Source: an uncultured Christensenella sp.
GTDB lineage: Bacteria; Bacillota; Clostridia; Christensenellales; Borkfalkiaceae
DNA: 30,705 nt
Assembly (NCBI GenBank): GCA_910586035.1
Contig: CAJUHT010000001.1
Location: 1-30,705, forward strand
Direction: 5' to 3'
Under the pieces are notes generated by a model. It ran no database searches, was not told the origin of the DNA, and saw only the letters and a program-made list of their open reading frames with translations. Positions 15,719 to 23,228 of the stretch are shown in pieces (the first letter of the stretch is position 1; every line of letters starts with the position of its first letter). The translations under genes and the position numbers were made by a program.

Positions 15719-18700
15719 ATGATTTACAGAATTTACGTAGAAAAAAAGGATAATTTACAGGCGAAAAAAGTTGCGGAAGATATACGCACTCTTTTAAAGA
15801 TAAACGTTAAAGACGTGCGCGTGCTTATTAGGTACGACGTGGAAAAGATTTTAAAGACGGAGTTTAAGGCGGCTGTGCCGTGCGTATTCTCCGAGCCTCC
15901 CGTAGACGACGTCTATCTCGAAGAGGTTGAGTTTCCCGAGGACTACAAGGTTTTTGCCATTGCGTATCTTACGGGTCAGTACGACCAGCGCGCCGACAGC
16001 GCGGCGCAGTGCGTGCAGCTTCTTACGCAAAAGGAGCGCCCGCTTGTAAAGTGCGCAACCGTATATGCGGTTAAAGGCGTAACGCTTGCCCAGCTTGCTA
16101 AAATCAAAAAGCATTTAATCAACCCTGTCGAAAGCGAGGAAGTAGGGCTTGAAAAGCCCGAAACTTTGGCTCATTCCGCACTCGCCGTAGAGGACGTTAA
16201 GAGCGTAGAAGGCTTTATTTCGATGACGGATAAGCAAATAGCCGATTACCACGCCGCAATGGGGCTGGCTATGTCGGTTGAAGATTTGGCTTTCGTCCGC
16301 GACTATTTCGCAAAGGAGGGGCGCGACCCTTACGAAACGGAAATAAAGGTAATAGATACGTATTGGTCGGACCATTGCCGCCACACGACGTTTGCAACCG
16401 AAATTACGGGCGTAACCGTAAACAGCGACAACCCCCACGTAAACAGGGCTTTGCAGGCTTATAAGGGGCTGTTTGCCGAGCTGTACGCCAACCGCACGGA
16501 CAAATATCCCTGCCTTATGGATATCGCCACTATTGCGGTAAAAAAATTAAAGAAAGAGGGGCTACTCGACAATCTTGACGAAAGCGACGAAATTAACGCC
16601 TGCTCGATTAAGATTGACGCGGAAATCGACGGTAAAGAAGAGAAGTATACCGTAATGTTTAAAAACGAAACGCACAACCATCCCACGGAAATAGAACCTT
16701 TCGGCGGGGCGGCAACGTGCTTGGGCGGCGCTATACGCGACCCTCTTTCGGGCAGGACTTACGTTTTGCAGTCTATGCGCGTAACGGGTTGCGCGGACCC
16801 TACCGAGCCGATTGAGGATACAATCGCGGGCAAATTGCCCCAGCGCGTAATAACCAAGACGGCGGCGGCGGGCTTCTCTTCCTACGGCAACCAGATAGGG
16901 CTTGCCACCGGTCAGGTAGAAGAAGTTTATCACCCCGGTTTCAAGGCTAAGAGATTGGAAACGGGCTTTGTTGTCGGCGGAGCTAAATCGGATATGATTT
17001 ACCGCGAAAAACCCGCGGAGGGCGACGTAGTCGTGCTTCTCGGCGGGGAAACGGGGCGCGATGGTTGCGGCGGCGCAACGGGCTCTTCCAAGGCGCACGA
17101 TAAAAAGTCGGTGCAGACCTGTGGCGCGGAAGTGCAGAAGGGCAACGCGCTGACTGAAAGAAAGTTGCAGAGGCTGTTTTTGAACGCCGATGCGACGCGT
17201 ATGATTAAAAAGTGCAACGACTTCGGCGCGGGCGGCGTTTCCGTAGCCATAGGCGAACTTGCCGATGGGCTTGTAATCGAGCTTGACAAAGTGCCTAAAA
17301 AGTACGAGGGACTTTCGGGTACCGAGCTTGCAATTTCCGAAAGTCAGGAGAGAATGGCGGTTGTCGTATCCGCGGACGACGTGGATAAGTTTATTGCGCT
17401 TGCCGAGGAGGAGAACCTTGCGGCAACGCCCGTTGCAACCGTTACGGGCGACAGAAGAATGAAAATGTATCACCGCGGCAAGGCGATAGTTGATATCTCC
17501 CGCGATTTCCTTGATACCAACGGCGTTAAACAGCAAATTTCCGCAGAGATTAACGATAAGGTAACTCATTTCTTCGATAAGCCAGAAATTTACGATTTCA
17601 AGCGCGAAGTAGAACAGGCGTTAACGCAACTCAACGTGTGTTCCAAAAAGGGACTTGCGGAAATGTTCGATTCGACTATCGGCGCAAAGTCGGTGTATAT
17701 GCCGTTCGGCGGCAAGTATCAGCTTACTCCCGTAACTGCAATGGCGGCTAAAATTATGGGCGGGGAAACGGACGATTGCACCGTGTCCGCTTACGGTTAC
17801 AGCCCCGAACTTTCGTCGTCCTCGCCTTTTACGGGTGCAATTTACGCGATAGTAACGTCGGTAGCCAAAACGGTCGCCGCGGGCGCAAATTACAGGGACG
17901 TGCGTCTTTCGTTGCAGGAATTCTTTATGCGCCTGAGAAACGACCCCAAGCGCTGGGGCGTTCCCCTTTCGGCGTTGCTCGGCGCGCTGTACGCCCAGCT
18001 CAATTTAGGGCTTGGCGCAATAGGCGGCAAAGATTCTATGAGCGGTACTTTCGAGGATATAGACGTGCCGCCCACGCTCATTTCCTTTGCGCTTGCCCCC
18101 GCCAAGGCATCCAAACTTATAACTAACGTTGTGGGGCGCGGCGGTCAGAAACTTTACCTGTTGCCTATGCGCAAGGACGGTTGCCAGATTCCCGACTTCG
18201 AGTATCTTAAAAAGCTATACTTTGTCATAAATCTAAACATCGAAAGCGGCAATATCGATTTTGCCACGGTGGTGGAAAAGGGCGGCGTTGTGCCCGCCGT
18301 TATCAAGAGCTGTCTCGGCAACGGACTCGGCTTTGAATTCAACGGCGACGCGGGCTATCTGTTCGGCGAACACTACGGCGATATAATCGTTTCGGCAAAC
18401 GATATAACCAAGCTCGGCAACGATATCGTCCGCGTGCTTATCGGCTCTTCCAAGGATGATGGCGCATTCAGCTACGGCGCGGAGAGCGTGTCGGTAAACG
18501 AAGCCGTTTCCTACTACACGGAAAAACTTGCTTCCGTATTCCCCGTTACAGCAAAGGCGGAGGGCGAAGTGCCCGACTGCGATTATACGGGCGGGCAGAA
18601 ATATACGAATATAGCGGTTAAAACGGCTAAACCCCGCGTGTTTATTCCCGCGTTCCCCGGCACTAACTGCGAGTTGGATACCGCCCGCGCGTTTAAACTT

Positions 18701-19426
18701 GCAGGCGCGGAGCCCGAAATTCTGGTAATCAAAAACCGTTCGGCGGCGGATATAGAGGAGAGCGTAGAGGCGATTATAAATGCTGTCGACAAGGCTAATA
18801 TAATAGCCTTCCCCGGAGGTTTTTCTGGCGGCGACGAACCCGACGGTTCGGGTAAGTTTATTGCCACAACTTTCAAAAGCCCCGCCGTTGCGGAAAGAAT
18901 TATGGAGTTGTTAAACAACCGCGACGGTCTGGTGCTCGGCATTTGCAACGGCTTTCAGGCGTTGATAAAGTTAGGGCTTGTTCCTTACGGTAAAGTAAGC
19001 CCGCTTACTGCAAACTCGCCTACTTTGACTTATAACAATATTTCCCGCCACGTTTCCACAATGGTAAACATCCGAGTGGCAAGCAATTTAAGCCCCTGGC
19101 TTTCGGGCTGCAACGTCGGCGAAGTGTACGCCGTGCCCGTATCGCACGGCGAGGGCAAAATCGTCGCTCCCGCGGCGGAGCTCGAAAAGATGCTCGCGGG
19201 CGGACAGATTGCCACGCAGTACGTCGATTTGTCGGGCAAGCCGACTATGCAAGGACCTTTTAACCCCAACGGCAGTATGTGGGCGATAGAGGGTATAACT
19301 TCTCCCGACGGCAGAGTGTTCGGCAAAATGGGGCACAGCGAAAGAGTAGGGGAAAACCTCTACAAAAACTATTCGGGCAATTTCGATATGAAAATATTCG
19401 AGAGCGGCGTAAAATACTTCAAATAA
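15719..19426 (+). CDS. purL: Phosphoribosylformylglycinamidine synthase, single-chain form
   Basis: Converts FGAR, glutamine and ATP to FGAM. The 1235-residue chain unites what other Bacillota split into PurS, PurL and PurQ. The N-terminal PurS-like region starts YRIYVEKKDNLQAKKVAEDI. The synthase core contains DTYWSDHCRHTTF and NETHNHPTEIEPFGGAAT (about residues 315-332), a second AIR-synthase half with LGAIGGKDSMSGTFEDI, and a class I glutaminase from about residue 970. There the nucleophile is Cys1076 in LGICNGFQ, with His1143 and Glu1145 in SHGEGK. PAFPGTNCELDTARAF opens the glutaminase. It resembles the clostridial/streptococcal large PurL clade rather than the 1295-residue proteobacterial form. 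GGGAGAGG precedes ATG 15719. It is the last gene of the purine operon. Confidence 0.96.
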   Translation: MIYRIYVEKKDNLQAKKVAEDIRTLLKINVKDVRVLIRYDVEKILKTEFKAAVPCVFSEPPVDDVYLEEVEFPEDYKVFAIAYLTGQYDQRADSAAQCVQLLTQKERPLVKCATVYAVKGVTLAQLAKIKKHLINPVESEEVGLEKPETLAHSALAVEDVKSVEGFISMTDKQIADYHAAMGLAMSVEDLAFVRDYFAKEGRDPYETEIKVIDTYWSDHCRHTTFATEITGVTVNSDNPHVNRALQAYKGLFAELYANRTDKYPCLMDIATIAVKKLKKEGLLDNLDESDEINACSIKIDAEIDGKEEKYTVMFKNETHNHPTEIEPFGGAATCLGGAIRDPLSGRTYVLQSMRVTGCADPTEPIEDTIAGKLPQRVITKTAAAGFSSYGNQIGLATGQVEEVYHPGFKAKRLETGFVVGGAKSDMIYREKPAEGDVVVLLGGETGRDGCGGATGSSKAHDKKSVQTCGAEVQKGNALTERKLQRLFLNADATRMIKKCNDFGAGGVSVAIGELADGLVIELDKVPKKYEGLSGTELAISESQERMAVVVSADDVDKFIALAEEENLAATPVATVTGDRRMKMYHRGKAIVDISRDFLDTNGVKQQISAEINDKVTHFFDKPEIYDFKREVEQALTQLNVCSKKGLAEMFDSTIGAKSVYMPFGGKYQLTPVTAMAAKIMGGETDDCTVSAYGYSPELSSSSPFTGAIYAIVTSVAKTVAAGANYRDVRLSLQEFFMRLRNDPKRWGVPLSALLGALYAQLNLGLGAIGGKDSMSGTFEDIDVPPTLISFALAPAKASKLITNVVGRGGQKLYLLPMRKDGCQIPDFEYLKKLYFVINLNIESGNIDFATVVEKGGVVPAVIKSCLGNGLGFEFNGDAGYLFGEHYGDIIVSANDITKLGNDIVRVLIGSSKDDGAFSYGAESVSVNEAVSYYTEKLASVFPVTAKAEGEVPDCDYTGGQKYTNIAVKTAKPRVFIPAFPGTNCELDTARAFKLAGAEPEILVIKNRSAADIEESVEAIINAVDKANIIAFPGGFSGGDEPDGSGKFIATTFKSPAVAERIMELLNNRDGLVLGICNGFQALIKLGLVPYGKVSPLTANSPTLTYNNISRHVSTMVNIRVASNLSPWLSGCNVGEVYAVPVSHGEGKIVAPAAELEKMLAGGQIATQYVDLSGKPTMQGPFNPNGSMWAIEGITSPDGRVFGKMGHSERVGENLYKNYSGNFDMKIFESGVKYFK

Positions 19427-19433
19427 AAAATTT

Positions 19434-19482
19434 GTACGGGCTTGCTGTAAAAGCAGGTCCGTATATTCTTTCTTTTTTCTTT
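19434..19482 (+). terminator. Rho-independent terminator of the purine operon
   Basis: TACGGGCTTGC (19435-19445) pairs with GCAGGTCCGTA (19453-19463) over 11 positions, two of them G-U, around the loop TGTAAAA. A T-rich tract with a run of six T follows (19464-19482). Its 3' end merges with the -35 of the nrdR promoter. Confidence 0.85.
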
Positions 19483-19508
19483 ACAAATACAATATATTGT
19501 GATATAAT
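19480..19508 (+). promoter_or_regulatory. nrdR promoter
   Basis: TTTACA (19480-19485) and TATAAT (19503-19508) are separated by exactly 17 bases. The predicted start is near 19515, about 20 bases before the nrdR start codon. The whole spacer is taken up by a palindromic NrdR-box-like site. Confidence 0.8.
19487..19502 (+). promoter_or_regulatory. NrdR box-like operator
   Basis: ATACAATATATTGTGA matches the established NrdR-box form ACAC(A/T)ATATATTGTGT-like palindrome at about 14 of 16 positions. Its core ACAATATATTGT (19489-19500) is a perfect 12-bp palindrome. It sits precisely between -35 and -10, where repressor binding would block RNA polymerase. Autoregulation of nrdR is inferred. Confidence 0.7.
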
Positions 19509-19535
19509 TATCAAAACACGGGAAGAGGTCGCTAT

Positions 19536-19994
19536 ATGAAGTGTATGTATTGCGGATGCGAGGACAGCAAAGTTATCGATAGCCGCTCCGCCGACGAGGG
19601 CAGAACGATTAGAAGAAGGCGCGAATGCGTTCAGTGCGGTAAGCGTTTTACCACGTACGAAACGATAGAGGACACGCCCGTGCTGGTTGTCAAGTCGGGC
19701 GGTACTCGTCAGTCTTACGACCCGCTTAAAATTAAAAACGGCATAATCAAGGCTTGCGAAAAGCGCCCCGTATCGATGGAAAAAATCGATAAATTGGTAG
19801 AGGATATTACCAAGCGAATATACAATTCTATGGAGCAGGAAATTTCCTCCAAGCATATCGGCGAGTTGGTTATGGACGGGCTTAAAAATCTCGACGAAGT
19901 GGCGTATGTGCGCTATGCGAGCGTGTACCGCTCGTTTACGGATATAGACAGCTTTATGCGCGAACTTCAAAAGATGATGGAAAACAGAAAATAA
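19536..19994 (+). CDS. nrdR: Transcriptional repressor NrdR (ribonucleotide reductase regulator)
   Basis: ATP/dATP-sensing repressor that controls ribonucleotide reductase genes through paired NrdR boxes. The N-terminal zinc ribbon has Cys3, Cys6, Cys31 and Cys34 (MKCMYC and ECVQCGKRF), with the conserved KVIDSR and IRRRREC between them. The ATP-cone domain follows from about residue 48, beginning VLVVKSGGTRQSYDPLKIKNGI, and includes YVRYASVYRSF. Length is 152 residues, normal for the family. AAGAGG (19523-19528) is 7 bases before ATG 19536. It has its own promoter with an NrdR-box-like operator. No nrd structural gene is in the window, so its regulon lies elsewhere. Confidence 0.97.
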   Translation: MKCMYCGCEDSKVIDSRSADEGRTIRRRRECVQCGKRFTTYETIEDTPVLVVKSGGTRQSYDPLKIKNGIIKACEKRPVSMEKIDKLVEDITKRIYNSMEQEISSKHIGELVMDGLKNLDEVAYVRYASVYRSFTDIDSFMRELQKMMENRK

Positions 19995-19999
19995 TAAGG

Positions 20000-20022
20000 T
20001 AAGGCAGTTAAAAGCTGCCTTA
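20000..20022 (+). terminator. Hairpin between nrdR and ispG
   Basis: TAAGGCAG (20000-20007) pairs perfectly with CTGCCTTA (20015-20022) around TTAAAAG. The following AATTTT is only a short T-run. It could be a weak terminator for nrdR, or a structure influencing ispG translation, because the ispG start codon is just 9 bases further on. Confidence 0.5.
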
Positions 20023-20031
20023 AATTTTGGA

Positions 20032-21087
20032 ATGGAAAGAAGAAAATCCAAAGTCGTAAGCATAGGCGGCGTTAAAATCGGCGGTACCGAAAGCGTTAAA
20101 ATTCAGTCTATGTGCACGCATAAAACTTCCGATATAGCGGCAACGTCCGCGCAGATAAATGCGCTCGGCGCGGCGGGCTGTGAAATCGTGCGGGTTTCCG
20201 TGCTTGACGAAAGCGACGCGCGCGCAATTGCCAAACTTAAAAGCGAATGTAAATTGCCCATTGTAGCGGATATACATTTTTCTTATAAACTTGCCGTTGC
20301 TGCAATCGAAAGCGGGTGCGACAAGGTGCGCATAAACCCCGGCAACATTGGCGGCGAAAGTCATATAAAGGCGGTTGCCGACTGTATCAAGGCGCATAAA
20401 ATCCCCGTGCGCGTTGGCGCTAATACGGGCAGTCTGGAAAAGACTTACGAAGAAAAGTACGGCAGGAGCGCGGAAGCGCTCGTGGAGAGCGCCTTATATA
20501 ATGCGCAAATTCTCGAAAAGTACGGGGTGGACGATATTGTTTTGGCGGTAAAATCTTCCGACGCGCAGATGACTTACAAAGCGTATTCGTTGCTTGCCGA
20601 AAAGTGCGGCTATCCTCTGCACATAGGCGTTACCGAAGCGGGCGTAAAGGATATGGCGGTCGTCAAATCAAGTGCGGCGCTCGGTGCGTTGCTCTTAAAC
20701 GGTATAGGCGATACTCTCCGTATATCCATAACGGGCGACCCTTTGGAAGAGGTTATTGCCGCGCGCAGGCTTTTAAGGGCTGTGGGGCTTGATAAAAATT
20801 ACGTAAACGTAATTTCCTGCCCTACCTGCGGTAGATGTCAGTGGAACGTTACGGAGCTTGCCGAAAAGGTAAACAAGCGCGTTGAATATATATGCAAGCC
20901 TTTAAAAGTGGCGGTAATGGGTTGCGTAGTAAACGGCCCCGGGGAGGCGAAGGACTGCGATTTAGGCATTGCAGGCGCGGCTGAATACTGCGTTATATTC
21001 AAGCGCGGGGAGCTTGTAAGGCGTGTTCCTTCCGAAAACGCCGAAAGTGAATTTTTTGCTGAATTAGACGGTTTAATAAATGACTGA
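20032..21087 (+). CDS. ispG: 4-hydroxy-3-methylbut-2-en-1-yl diphosphate synthase (flavodoxin/ferredoxin)
   Basis: 4Fe-4S enzyme of the MEP isoprenoid pathway that reductively opens MEcPP to HMBPP. The TIM-barrel half begins RRKSKVVSIGGVKIGG and VKIQSMCTHKTSD, then ADIHFSYKLA and VRINPGNIGG. The C-terminal half has the cluster ligands Cys263 and Cys266 in ISCPTCGRCQ, Cys298 in MGCVVNGPGE, and Glu305 as expected fourth ligand. At 351 residues it is the short bacterial form. No Shine-Dalgarno lies at ordinary distance from ATG 20032; the nearest purine-rich stretch (TAAGGTAAGG, 19995-20004) is partly inside the upstream hairpin. Its stop overlaps the next start (ATGACTGA). In Clostridia ispG often precedes polC. 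Confidence 0.96.
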   Translation: MERRKSKVVSIGGVKIGGTESVKIQSMCTHKTSDIAATSAQINALGAAGCEIVRVSVLDESDARAIAKLKSECKLPIVADIHFSYKLAVAAIESGCDKVRINPGNIGGESHIKAVADCIKAHKIPVRVGANTGSLEKTYEEKYGRSAEALVESALYNAQILEKYGVDDIVLAVKSSDAQMTYKAYSLLAEKCGYPLHIGVTEAGVKDMAVVKSSAALGALLLNGIGDTLRISITGDPLEEVIAARRLLRAVGLDKNYVNVISCPTCGRCQWNVTELAEKVNKRVEYICKPLKVAVMGCVVNGPGEAKDCDLGIAGAAEYCVIFKRGELVRRVPSENAESEFFAELDGLIND

Positions 21088-22615
21088 TACATTTTTGCGG
21101 GAGGTCAGGAACATACCTTCCCTTGATACGGCTATAATATCATCCGTTACGCTTATAAAAGCCAAGCGCGAAGTTGAAGTTGCGCTGATAACAGATAAGG
21201 CGTACACGCGGGAGGACGAGGCTCAGGCTAAAAATGCCGTGCGCAAGTTTGTGCCCGACTTTTTTTCGTGCAGTTTACGCATAACCAAACTTACTCCCGA
21301 CGCGGAAATGGTAGCAAGGAAAATACTTGCTATAATTGGCGAAACCAACCGTCAACTTGCGGCGTTCGTTACTTTGGAGGATATTAAGGTTGAAAAGTCG
21401 AAAAGCGGCTTTTATTTTACCGTTGCGGTCATACACGCGTCTTCGTATACTTCCGAAATCGCCGAAAATATCGCAAAAGAGCTTAAAAAGCATTTCTGCG
21501 GCGAATTTACGGGTAAATGCGTTACGGTAGAGAGCAAATTGGACGAGATTGTAATCGAGGAGAAGCCTGAAAATATTCAATATGAAATTCCTCCGAGGTC
21601 GTTTGAAATAGCCGACTTTTCATTTTTGGAGGGCGGAGTAGCCCACCAACGCGCCATATATATCGCCGACTTGAATTTTGAAAGCGAAAGCGTTGTAATC
21701 TGCGGGGAAATTATCGATATAAGGGAAAGGACGGTAACTACTTCGAGCGGAAAGGAAAAGACAATGTATTCCTTTACGGTAAACGATACCACTGCTTCCA
21801 TACGCGTAGGATATTTCACAAGGCAGAAAAGTATAGAAAAGATTAAAAAGCTTGCCGTTGGCGACGGCGTAGTACTCACCTGCAAAACCGAAATTTACAA
21901 CGGCTCGGTGCGCCCTACCGCCAATTTTATCGATTACGGCAGGGTGCCATACGGGTTTATACCCGAAAAGCGCGCTTCTAAGCCCGTGCCTAAGTATTAC
22001 GAAACGGTGTTTCCCGAGCCGTTTATGGACTACACGCAGAGCAATCTGTTTGTGGACAGTCGCCTTCCCAAGTGTCTTACCGACAACGTGTTCGTCGTAT
22101 TCGACCTCGAAACGACGGGCTTGAACAGCTCGCCTTCCGCGGGTAATATTGACAGAATAATAGAGATAGGCGCCTATAAGGTTATAGACGGAGAAATAAA
22201 GGAAAGTTTTACAACCTTTGTCAACCCGCAGAGAAAGCTTTCGCAAGAGATAATAAATCTTACGGGTATAGACCAGCAGACCGTAGACGGCGCGCCCTCT
22301 TATGAAAAGGTTATGCCCGACTTTTTCAAGTTTATAGACGGGTGTTATCTTGTCGGTCATAACGCCGCCAACTTCGACTATAAATTTATAGATTACTACT
22401 GTTCGCAATGCGGTTATGTGCCCGAACGTAAAATTTTTGATACCATACCGCTTTCGCAGAGCTTATTGCGATTGTCGAATTATAAGTTAAATACGGTGGC
22501 GGACCATTTCGGAATTACTTTCAATCACCACAGGGCTTCCGACGACGCGCTTGTAACGGCGAAAATATTCATAGAACTTATAAAAATAAAAAAATCTTTG
22601 CCAAATCTATGTTAA
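21080..22615 (+). CDS. PolC-like protein reduced to N-terminal region, OB fold and DEDDh 3'-5' exonuclease
   Basis: A 511-residue protein at the position where Clostridia normally have polC (after ispG, before rimP). Residues about 1-180 resemble the PolC N-terminal domains. Residues about 205-300 form an OB-fold segment (VVICGEIIDIRERTV to VRPTANFIDYG), like the one before the PHP domain in PolC. After a linker of about 35 residues comes a complete DEDDh exonuclease: Asp342 and Glu344 in VFDLETTG, Asp433 in GHNAANFD, His484 and Asp489 in HHRASDDA. Full PolC is about 1430 residues. The PHP segment that should precede the exonuclease, and PHP-C plus the polymerase that should follow, are absent. 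The frame ends cleanly, with no remnants downstream. It may be a separate proofreading subunit, or a repair nuclease derived from PolC. Confidence 0.82.
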   Translation: MTDTFLREVRNIPSLDTAIISSVTLIKAKREVEVALITDKAYTREDEAQAKNAVRKFVPDFFSCSLRITKLTPDAEMVARKILAIIGETNRQLAAFVTLEDIKVEKSKSGFYFTVAVIHASSYTSEIAENIAKELKKHFCGEFTGKCVTVESKLDEIVIEEKPENIQYEIPPRSFEIADFSFLEGGVAHQRAIYIADLNFESESVVICGEIIDIRERTVTTSSGKEKTMYSFTVNDTTASIRVGYFTRQKSIEKIKKLAVGDGVVLTCKTEIYNGSVRPTANFIDYGRVPYGFIPEKRASKPVPKYYETVFPEPFMDYTQSNLFVDSRLPKCLTDNVFVVFDLETTGLNSSPSAGNIDRIIEIGAYKVIDGEIKESFTTFVNPQRKLSQEIINLTGIDQQTVDGAPSYEKVMPDFFKFIDGCYLVGHNAANFDYKFIDYYCSQCGYVPERKIFDTIPLSQSLLRLSNYKLNTVADHFGITFNHHRASDDALVTAKIFIELIKIKKSLPNLC

Positions 22616-22627
22616 AACTTGCCAAAT
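22598..22627 (+). repeat. Direct repeat TTGCCAAAT at 21-bp period over the rimP promoter
   Basis: TTGCCAAAT occurs at 22598-22606, in the last codons of the PolC-like gene, and again at 22619-22627, overlapping the -35 box. The 21-base period equals two turns of DNA, as expected for a protein binding both copies on one face. A chance repeat is possible. Confidence 0.35.
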
Positions 22628-22647
22628 ACAAATAGGTGTGCTATAAT
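22619..22647 (+). promoter_or_regulatory. Strong promoter for the rimP-nusA-infB operon
   Basis: TTGCCA (22619-22624) and TATAAT (22642-22647) have a 17-base spacer, and TGC just before the -10 (22639-22641) makes it an extended -10. The predicted start is near 22654. It begins only a few bases after the stop of the PolC-like gene. Confidence 0.85.
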
Positions 22648-22650
22648 AGG

Positions 22651-22709
22651 TACAAGCTTAATACTTATGTTTAAGATTGAGTGCCTTGACGAGGCACTCA
22701 ATACTTGTA
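22651..22709 (+). promoter_or_regulatory. Structured leader hairpin of rimP
   Basis: ATTGAGTGCCT (22676-22686) and AGGCACTCAAT (22692-22702) form a perfect 11-bp stem with loop TGACG. TACAAG (22651-22656) can pair with CTTGTA (22704-22709) to close a larger structure, though transcription may begin inside the left arm. No T-run follows, so it is not a terminator. It ends just before the ribosome site AGGGG (22713-22717), suggesting a role in translation or mRNA stability. Confidence 0.6.
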
Positions 22710-22721
22710 TGTAGGGGAAAT

Positions 22722-23180
22722 ATGAAATTTAAACCGGTCGCTGAAATAGGCGAAATGCTCGGCGGTATAGCCGAGGGTATGAATATTGAAATCGTCGAAG
22801 TGGAGTGCAACGAAAAGACCGCCGCGCTCACCGTGTATATAGAAACGGAGGCGGGGGTCGACCTCGATACCTGCGAAAAATTCCACAACGCCATATTCGA
22901 GCCTATCGACGAGTTGGACCCCAGCTACGGCGAGCCGTATACTTTAAACGTGTCAAGCCCGGGGCTTGACAGACCTTTTAAGACGGCGCGCGATTTCGAG
23001 AGAAACCGGAATAAGGAAGTAGAGGTTAAACTCTACGCGCCTTTAAAGGGCAAAAAGTTTTTGGAGGGAGTGTTGGAGGAATTTGACGAAAATTCCGTAA
23101 CGGTCGCCCTTCAAAAGGAAACGGTAAAAATTCCCCGCAATAAAATTGCAAAAATAAATAAAGCTATAAAATTTGAATGA
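22722..23180 (+). CDS. rimP: Ribosome maturation factor RimP
   Basis: Assists assembly of the 30S ribosomal subunit. The 152-residue protein has the two-domain RimP layout. The N-terminal alpha/beta domain shows the conserved IEIVEVECNEK region, the VDLDTCEKFHNAI helix and LNVSSPGLDRPFKTARDFER. The C-terminal SH3-like barrel has VEVKLYAPLKGKKFLEGVLEEF and ends VKIPRNKIAKINKAIKFE. ATG 22722 has AGGGG 5 bases upstream. It heads the nusA operon from its own extended -10 promoter and structured leader. nusA starts 48 bases after its stop. Confidence 0.96.
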   Translation: MKFKPVAEIGEMLGGIAEGMNIEIVEVECNEKTAALTVYIETEAGVDLDTCEKFHNAIFEPIDELDPSYGEPYTLNVSSPGLDRPFKTARDFERNRNKEVEVKLYAPLKGKKFLEGVLEEFDENSVTVALQKETVKIPRNKIAKINKAIKFE

Positions 23181-23228
23181 ATTAGCGCGCAGAGCCGCGC
23201 TTACAGATAATTCGAGGAGAAAATCATA

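Noticed and set aside
16562..17569. Open frame of 335 codons on the minus strand inside purL
   Set aside because: Lies wholly antisense to conserved PurL motifs, and the protein composition is rich in Arg, Tyr and His as expected for a shadow frame.
22651..22709. tRNA gene upstream of rimP, as in enteric metY-rimP operons
   Set aside because: The hairpin does not fold as a cloverleaf, and there is no T-loop or CCA-type end; the segment is too short.
22616..22721. Remnants of the missing PolC polymerase domain after the 511-residue gene
   Set aside because: Only 106 bases lie before rimP, and they are promoter and leader; no PolC-like codons in any frame, so a simple frameshift or nonsense mutation does not explain the short form.
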